Shown piece by piece: positions 6,365 through 9,963 of a stretch of DNA of 9,963 nucleotides. The stretch covers positions 1 through 9,963 of the forward strand of contig JAFGEY010000010.1 in NCBI GenBank assembly GCA_016931365.1, given 5' to 3'. Each line of letters starts with the position of its first letter. The first letter of the stretch is position 1. The translations under genes and the position numbers were made by a program. The notes under the pieces are model-generated. The model worked only from the letters and a program-made list of their open reading frames with translations. It did not search any database and was not told the DNA's origin. Source of the DNA: Anaerolineae bacterium (GTDB lineage: Bacteria; Chloroflexota; Anaerolineae; JAFGEY01).

Positions 6365-6460
6365 GGGCGAAGCATTCCAAAACTCTACTGTACAGTATCG
6401 TTGCATTTCATCATGATGCATAATCTGTCGGTGCATTAAGCTTCAGGGAATGCTTCGCCC
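6365..6460. repeat. Small inverted-repeat element between CYTH gene and fumC
   Basis: GGGCGAAGCATTCC (6365-6378) recurs as its perfect reverse complement at 6447-6460, giving a 96-bp unit with 14-bp terminal inverted repeats. The interior holds two palindromes, TACTGTACAGTA (6386-6397) and CATCATGATG (6410-6419 region). The layout resembles a MITE-like or other dispersed repeat. The right arm is read as the last codons of the CYTH gene. I cannot show other copies within this window, and no target duplication is evident. Confidence 0.5.
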
Positions 6461-6993
6461 CTGCACTTTCCGCGTAACAGCAGATCGCTGTATGAACATT
6501 CAACCAGGTCTTGATCTTGAATCCCGAACAGGGCCATATAATCCCGGCATTGTTCGAGCAGCCGCTCGCCGCCAATCTCGCCGTCCGCGTCGATCGCCTC
6601 GATCTCGACAAAATGGCCCAGATGTTTGACCGTGTCCAGGTGGAATTTGACGTTGCCGATGAAATAGATTTCGCGTTCCTTGTCGACCACGGCCAGCACG
6701 CCCAGCGCGCCGCTCAACGCTTCTTTGAGCGCGGCTCTGGACGCCGGGCCGGGCGGCGGCTTGTAGAGTGTGACCGTCGAGGGCTTGGGGCCGGGCCGAT
6801 CCGGCCGTTGGTAGTGGATCAGCGCATGTTCGATGTTGCCCTCGCGCAGTTTGAGCCTGCCGTATGGGACGTTGAAAAAAGTGTCGATCTGGCGATCAAT
6901 GCCGCGAAAATCGGCATTGTTCTTTTGCAGCGCAGCACGAATGCGTGATGGATCGGCACAATGGGCTTTGATTTCGATGTTGAGGTGGGGCAT
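6436..6993 (-). CDS. CYTH domain protein, CyaB-like (class IV adenylate cyclase family)
   Basis: CYTH proteins form a beta-tunnel that binds triphosphates; members include CyaB adenylate cyclases and thiamine or inorganic triphosphatases. The 185-residue product begins NIEIKA (5-10), the subfamily version of the ExExK metal/phosphate motif in which the first Glu is Asn. Other tunnel residues are visible: DTFFNVPYGRLKLRE (37-51), DKERE (104-108), and LDTVKHLGHFVEIEAI (119-134). The C-terminal SYSDLLL (167-173) is where close relatives normally end; here a tail RGKCRGEAFPEA follows that is encoded by the arm of an inverted repeat. The ATG at 6993 has GGAG 7 nt upstream and its own promoter lies just behind a terminator. 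Substrate cannot be decided from sequence; annotation as adenylate cyclase is by family only. Confidence 0.85.
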   Translation of the reverse strand: MPHLNIEIKAHCADPSRIRAALQKNNADFRGIDRQIDTFFNVPYGRLKLREGNIEHALIHYQRPDRPGPKPSTVTLYKPPPGPASRAALKEALSGALGVLAVVDKEREIYFIGNVKFHLDTVKHLGHFVEIEAIDADGEIGGERLLEQCRDYMALFGIQDQDLVECSYSDLLLRGKCRGEAFPEA

Positions 6994-7023
6994 GGCGTCT
7001 CTCCGTTGGGGCAGGCTGAAACT

Positions 7024-7052
7024 ATTTTACCCGACATGGGGGGAAATGACAA
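7024..7052 (-). promoter_or_regulatory. Promoter of the CYTH gene
   Basis: TTGTCA (7052-7047), a 17-bp spacer and TAAAAT (7029-7024) form a good sigma70-type promoter. The -35 box abuts the T-run of the preceding terminator, so transcription of the upstream gene stops where the next begins. The 5' leader would be about 25 nt. Confidence 0.65.
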
Positions 7053-7088
7053 AAAAAGCGCCGAAACCAGACCTGGTTTCGGCGCTTT
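7051..7088 (-). terminator. Strong intrinsic terminator after the DUF2582 gene
   Basis: A perfect inverted repeat of 16 bp, AAAGCGCCGAAACCAG (minus strand, 7088-7073) with CTGGTTTCGGCGCTTT (7070-7055), separated by only two bases, is followed by a further run of T down to 7051. The stem begins about 50 nt after the DUF2582 stop codon. The A-run on the other flank could make it bidirectional, but there is no plus-strand gene to end. Confidence 0.9.
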
Positions 7089-7138
7089 AGCGGGTTTGAT
7101 GGCTGAACCGGCATCGTTGCCTGTTATCTCTTTGAACT

Positions 7139-7342
7139 TTATTTGAGTGCGACGTTGAACGCGCGTCCTGCTTGGACCAAGATGACTTTATCCTCGCGGG
7201 CCAGCCAGCCAATGGCGGCGGCGATGGTAAACTCGTCCAGGTCGGGGAGCGCCTTTTTGATCTGTGCCCGGCTCGACTCGCCGTTTTCGGCCAGGAATCC
7301 CCAAACCCGGCCCGCTGCAATGCCGATGGCGTCAACTTGCAT
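7139..7342 (-). CDS. Winged helix-turn-helix protein, DUF2582 type
   Basis: The 67-residue protein matches the small DUF2582 winged-helix family: GRVWGFLAENGESSRAQIKKAL (helix 1 to helix 2, residues 11-32), a recognition-helix region LDEFTIAAAIGWLAREDKVIL (35-55) and a short wing AGRAFNVALK. Such proteins are single-domain and presumed nucleic-acid binding; partners and targets are not known to me. The ATG at 7342 has GGAGG 7 nt upstream. It has a near-consensus promoter and a strong terminator, so it is a monocistronic unit and probably well expressed. An inverted repeat joins its promoter spacer and its ribosome binding site, which could be a site for autoregulation. Confidence 0.8.
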   Translation of the reverse strand: MQVDAIGIAAGRVWGFLAENGESSRAQIKKALPDLDEFTIAAAIGWLAREDKVILVQAGRAFNVALK

Positions 7343-7349
7343 AGCTAGA

Positions 7350-7429
7350 CCTCCATTTCTTTACAGGTTTGATCAAGAACACAGGTGGATGCTGATCCAT
7401 TCACCCGGTCATTGTAAAAGAAATGGAGG
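7350..7429. repeat. Inverted repeat linking promoter spacer and ribosome binding site of the DUF2582 gene
   Basis: CCTCCATTTCTTT (7350-7362) and AAAGAAATGGAGG (7417-7429) are perfect 13-bp reverse complements; with one bulged base the match extends by ACA/TGT to 16 bp. On the minus strand the first-read arm lies between -35 and -10, and the second holds the GGAGG ribosome binding site. RNA started at this promoter lacks the first arm, whereas read-through RNA from deaD would carry both and could hide the binding site. Confidence 0.7.
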
Positions 7430-7439
7430 GCTTTGTCAA
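7411..7439 (-). promoter_or_regulatory. Near-consensus promoter of the DUF2582 gene
   Basis: TTGACA (7439-7434), 17-bp spacer, TACAAT (7416-7411). Transcription should start near 7404, giving a leader of about 60 nt. The spacer is one arm of the inverted repeat described separately. Confidence 0.85.
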
Positions 7440-7474
7440 ATAGATGCGTTCATATATCGAACATCTGGCCAGGT

Positions 7475-9115
7475 TTATGCCGCGCGTTCCAGGACGATGG
7501 TTTTCCCGCGCCATTTCCAACCGATCATTTTTTGCAGCACTTGCTCCACGTATGGTTCTGCGACGTCGACAAACGTGCGGCTCATTTGAATGCTGATCGC
7601 GCCGATCGCCTGCCCGGGAATGTTGGCCTGGCCGGCGATAGCACCGACGATTTGCCCCGGATGAACCTGGTGCGTTTTCCCGACGTTCAGATAGAGCTGC
7701 ACCATCCCTGGTTCGCGACGTCCCGTGCCCGTATGAGAGCGTCCTGGGCGTGGCTGTGCGCGATGATCGCGTCTCGCGTTGTAGGGTTCAGGTGAGTGGA
7801 CCTGGCTTACTTCCCGGATCGGGCGTTGTTGTTCCTCGCGCCGGGCGAGCTGGATCGCCGCTGCGGCAAGGTCGAGCGGGTCGCAGCCTGTTTCAACCAG
7901 TTTGGCGATCAGGGTGCGTTCTCGCTGAAATTGATCCAGCGCCAGTTGATCGGCCAATTGGTCGAGAAATTGTTCGTCGCGATGGTTCATAATCTGGCTG
8001 ACGGTGGGCAGTTTGGCCGGTGCAATCGAACTGGATGTGTAGCGTTCGATCTTGTTCAGTCGCCAGCGCTCATTCGGCGTCGCCAGTGTGATCGCAATGC
8101 CCGTCTTTCCGGCGCGCCCGGTGCGCCCGATGCGGTGGACGTAATATTCGGGATCAAGGGGAAGATCATAGTTGATGACGTGTGAAACGTCTTCGATGTC
8201 CAGTCCACGTGCGGCGACGTCGGTTGCAACCATCAACGTGCAGAGCCCGGCTCGAAAATGGCGTAAAACGGTTTCGCGCGACTGCTGGCTCATATCGCCG
8301 TGCAAGGCTTCGGCTTTGAACCCCTGCGTGGACAATGTGTTGACCAGTTCGTCTGCGCCAGATTTGGTGCGCGTAAAGACGAGCGCGCTGGTGATGTCTT
8401 CCATCTCTAACAGGCGTGCAAGCGCGGCCGGCTTGTCCGCGTCGTGAACCATATAATAGCGCTGTTCAGTGCTATCGACAGTGAGTTGTTCGGGATTGAT
8501 CGTGATCGCCTGCGGTGCGCGCATATAGCGGTCGGCGAGACGGCGGATTGAAGCATCCAGGGTGGCCGAAAAGAGCGCGGTTTGGCGCGTGGCGGGCGTC
8601 TCTTGCAGGATGGCTTCGATGTCCTCGATAAAGCCCATACTCAGCATCTCATCTGCTTCGTCCAGGACCAGAAACCGGATCGCGTCCAGTTCGAGGGCGT
8701 GTTTTCTGATCAAGTCTAGCATCCGTCCGGGCGTGCCGACGACGATGTCGACGCCGCGTTTGAGACGGTTGATTTGTCGAGCATAAGATTGTCCGCCGTA
8801 AATGGGCAGCACCCGCACGCCGCAATGACGTCCAAACGTGTGAATCGCCGTGGCAGTTTGATTGGCCAGTTCCCGCGTGGGCGCGACGACCAATCCTTGT
8901 ACGTAATCGCGGTTTGCGTCCAGCGTATGCAGCATCGGCAGCGCAAATGCCGCCGTTTTGCCCGTTCCGGTTTGGGCCTGTCCCAGCACGTCCCGTCCGT
9001 CCAATAGCAGTGGGATGGTCTGGGCCTGAATGGGCGTCGGCGCTTCATAGCCCAACTCGGTCACGGCTTGAATCAATTCCGGGCACAGGCCCAGCGTCTG
9101 AAATGTGTGTATCAA
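7475..9115 (-). CDS. deaD: DEAD-box ATP-dependent RNA helicase with DbpA-type RNA-binding domain
   Basis: An RNA helicase of the DeaD/CsdA-DbpA type, expected to unwind structured RNA in ribosome assembly, mRNA decay or cold adaptation. The 546 residues show all motifs in order: Q motif GYEAPTPIQ (22-30), Walker A AQTGTGKT (47-54), PTREL (79-83), TPGR (128-131), DEAD (152-155), SAT (183-185), the C-terminal RecA half with ATDVAARGLDI (297-306) and HRIGRTGR (327-334), then a linker rich in Arg, Pro and His (about 430-468) and a DbpA-type RNA-binding domain (470-546). The start is a TTG at 9115, preceded by AGGAG at 6 nt; no better ATG is near. It has its own promoter, and a short leader ORF plus terminator lie in its 5' leader, pointing to attenuation. 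The end of the gene has no clear terminator before the next promoter. DbpA is specific for 23S rRNA hairpin 92 in E. coli; whether this holds here is unknown. Confidence 0.95.
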   Translation of the reverse strand: MIHTFQTLGLCPELIQAVTELGYEAPTPIQAQTIPLLLDGRDVLGQAQTGTGKTAAFALPMLHTLDANRDYVQGLVVAPTRELANQTATAIHTFGRHCGVRVLPIYGGQSYARQINRLKRGVDIVVGTPGRMLDLIRKHALELDAIRFLVLDEADEMLSMGFIEDIEAILQETPATRQTALFSATLDASIRRLADRYMRAPQAITINPEQLTVDSTEQRYYMVHDADKPAALARLLEMEDITSALVFTRTKSGADELVNTLSTQGFKAEALHGDMSQQSRETVLRHFRAGLCTLMVATDVAARGLDIEDVSHVINYDLPLDPEYYVHRIGRTGRAGKTGIAITLATPNERWRLNKIERYTSSSIAPAKLPTVSQIMNHRDEQFLDQLADQLALDQFQRERTLIAKLVETGCDPLDLAAAAIQLARREEQQRPIREVSQVHSPEPYNARRDHRAQPRPGRSHTGTGRREPGMVQLYLNVGKTHQVHPGQIVGAIAGQANIPGQAIGAISIQMSRTFVDVAEPYVEQVLQKMIGWKWRGKTIVLERAA

Positions 9116-9131
9116 TTTGTGCTCCTTGCAG

Positions 9132-9159
9132 AAAAAAAGCCTTGCCGACAGGCAAGGCT
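9132..9159 (-). terminator. Intrinsic terminator in the deaD leader
   Basis: AGCCTTGCC (9159-9151), loop TGTC and GGCAAGGCT (9146-9138) form a perfect 9-bp stem followed by a run of T to 9132. It lies about 45 nt after the deaD transcription start and 17 nt before the TTG start codon, so it should attenuate deaD; it would also stop read-through from the membrane-protein gene. Confidence 0.85.
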
Positions 9160-9197
9160 CAAATTAGCTCGTATGGTGCTTTTCGTATGCGTTGCAT
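9159..9197 (-). CDS. Candidate leader peptide controlling deaD
   Basis: A 12-codon ORF, MQRIRKAPYELI, starts at the ATG at 9197 and ends with a TGA whose last base is the first base of the deaD terminator stem. The predicted transcription start (about 9200) is only 2-3 nt before the ATG, so it would be read as a leaderless message. A ribosome held at its last codons or stop would cover the 5' arm of the terminator and let transcription pass into deaD. Codon content shows no run of a single amino acid, so classical amino-acid attenuation is not suggested; sensing of slow translation (for instance in the cold) is an inference. Chance occurrence of so short an ORF cannot be excluded. Confidence 0.45.
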   Translation of the reverse strand: MQRIRKAPYELI

Positions 9198-9206
9198 TGG
9201 TGACAG

Positions 9207-9235
9207 ATTATAGCACAGATGCATCAAGCTGACAA
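9207..9235 (-). promoter_or_regulatory. Strong promoter of deaD
   Basis: TTGTCA (9235-9230), 17-bp spacer and a perfect TATAAT (9212-9207) preceded by TGC, an extended -10. The -10 overlaps the TAA stop of the upstream gene and the -35 overlaps the edge of a hairpin repeat. Confidence 0.85.
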
Positions 9236-9963
9236 ATGCGGGGAGTGTTTGGGGTGTCCTTCAGTAAGGACACCCAGCATTTGCCGGCGGGAGCGCTGGC
9301 TTGAACGTCCACAAGGCCAGGTCGATGTGCTTGTCTGGAACACGAGATGGCGATCAAACTCAAAATGATGCCCATCGCCGGGATGCGAAAGCGCTCGTAG
9401 GCGATGGGGCCGGGAACAAAGAGTACGTAAGCGATGGTCAGCAACAGGGTCAGCGCAATGGCCGGGCTTCGGCGCAGTTTCCATCCGCCGCGCATGGCGA
9501 GTGTCAGGCCGACGATCTGCCCGGCGTAGGTGCTCCACAAAACCAGCCCTTGAAGGCGGTTGAGTTTGGCCCAGCGCTCCTCTTGAATGACCCGCCACGC
9601 CTCCGCCCAGTGCCCGCCGCCGATCCAGCGCGCCAGGTGCAGCGGCGCATCGTCGAGCACGTCAGCGGGCCAGGGCTGCCCGGTGAGGCGGGTGTAGCAC
9701 ACCTTGTAGGTTTGCGGCTCCAGGTAGCGCAGCATCCCTTGCAGGTGGCTGCTGATCCAGGCCCCGGGCTGCCGCAGCAGCGTCTCGCGGGCGATGAGGT
9801 AAACCTGGTGGTTTTGTTGGTCCAACTCGCGCGCGGTCAGCGTGTCCCATTCTTTTTCCCAGCCATAGCGCGCCGCGGCCTGCTCGACCAGGCGCAAGAA
9901 ATCGCCTTCCCACTCGTCGCTCCACGGCGCGGGGTAGCGCCACTCGGCCTGGGCCATCGCCGC
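9208..9963 (-). CDS. C-terminal part of a membrane protein, probably a PMT/GT39-like glycosyltransferase (partial)
   Basis: The frame is open to the right edge; the ATG at 9957 has no visible ribosome binding site and is probably internal, so the N-terminal part lies outside. What remains is a hydrophilic region rich in Trp and Tyr (first about 130 residues), then hydrophobic segments around LQGLVLWSTYAGQIVGLTLAM and SPAIALTLLLTIAYVLFV, followed by PIAYERFRIPAMGIILSLIAI. The pattern of a late membrane pair with YERFRIPA before the last helix is typical of lipid-linked-sugar glycosyltransferases of the PMT/ArnT type; the catalytic N-terminal acidic loop cannot be checked. After the last helix the sequence loses any family look: the final 30 residues are encoded across a hairpin repeat, suggesting a replaced or frameshifted C-terminus. 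Function is inferred from a fragment only. Confidence 0.55.
   Translation of the reverse strand, partial: AAMAQAEWRYPAPWSDEWEGDFLRLVEQAAARYGWEKEWDTLTARELDQQNHQVYLIARETLLRQPGAWISSHLQGMLRYLEPQTYKVCYTRLTGQPWPADVLDDAPLHLARWIGGGHWAEAWRVIQEERWAKLNRLQGLVLWSTYAGQIVGLTLAMRGGWKLRRSPAIALTLLLTIAYVLFVPGPIAYERFRIPAMGIILSLIAISCSRQAHRPGLVDVQASAPAGKCWVSLLKDTPNTPRICQLDASVL
9233..9283. repeat. Hairpin repeat inside the 3' end of the membrane-protein gene
   Basis: GGGTGTCCTT (9252-9261) and AAGGACACCC (9266-9275) form a perfect 10-bp stem with a 4-base loop; outer arms CAAATGC (9233-9239) and GCATTTG (9277-9283) pair over 7 bp. There is no T-run, so it is not an intrinsic terminator. It has the look of a dispersed REP- or MITE-like unit and is translated as part of the C-terminal tail. 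Confidence 0.55.

Noticed and set aside
7443..7465. Imperfect hairpin (GATG..GTTC with GAACATC) after the deaD stop
   Set aside because: Short, bulged, AT-rich loop and no T-run on the minus strand, so not supported as a deaD terminator.
1..9963. CRISPR array or spacer acquisition genes
   Set aside because: No regularly spaced direct repeats of 25-40 bp and no cas1, cas2 or cas6 frame are visible; they may lie past the left edge.

Overview
All ten protein genes lie on the minus strand, so the window reads from right to left. The GC-rich composition, Shine-Dalgarno-led genes, sigma70-like promoters and gene mix (type III-A CRISPR, class II fumarase, CyaB-like CYTH protein, DUF2582 winged helix, DeaD-type helicase) suggest a Chloroflexota bacterium of the Anaerolineae or a related class. 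The taxon is an inference from general resemblance, not from a marker gene.

Layout, in order of transcription. (1) 9963-9208: the C-terminal part of a multi-spanning membrane protein, probably a PMT/GT39-like glycosyltransferase, whose tail is encoded by a hairpin repeat. (2) 9235-7475: a strong promoter, a 12-codon leader ORF that ends on an intrinsic terminator, then a DEAD-box RNA helicase with a DbpA-type RNA-binding domain. (3) 7439-7139: a strong promoter and a 67-aa winged-helix protein (DUF2582 type), with a 13-bp inverted repeat joining the promoter spacer to the ribosome binding site, closed by a perfect terminator. (4) 7052-6436: a promoter and a CYTH/CyaB-like protein. (5) 6460-6365: a small inverted-repeat element that forms the CYTH C-terminus and fills the gap to fumC. 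(6) 6343-4934: class II fumarase. (7) 4937-4771: a near-consensus extended -10 promoter, a structured leader of about 130 nt and an intrinsic terminator. (8) 4721 to the left edge: a CARF-domain protein with a LuxR-type HTH, a small zinc-ribbon protein, cas10 (csm1), csm2 and csm3 (cut by the window edge).

The type III-A part is the main point of interest. Cas10 keeps its HD nuclease motif, its zinc-finger cysteines and the GGDD cyclase motif, so it should make cyclic oligoadenylate (cOA) when the Csm complex binds target RNA. The gene ahead of it joins a Cas_NE0113-like CARF domain (the kind of fold that binds cOA) to a GerE/LuxR-type DNA-binding domain instead of an RNase. The simplest reading is a cOA-responsive transcription factor acting on its own cas operon or on other genes. 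No csm6/csx1 RNase, cas1, cas2, cas6 or CRISPR array is visible here; the operon continues past the left edge.

A second theme is a recurring arrangement in which a good promoter is followed by an intrinsic terminator before the start codon (CARF-LuxR gene and deaD). This suggests transcription attenuation at both genes, or a free-standing small RNA in the first case. A third is that two genes (CYTH and the membrane protein) appear to have C-terminal tails supplied by inserted repeats.
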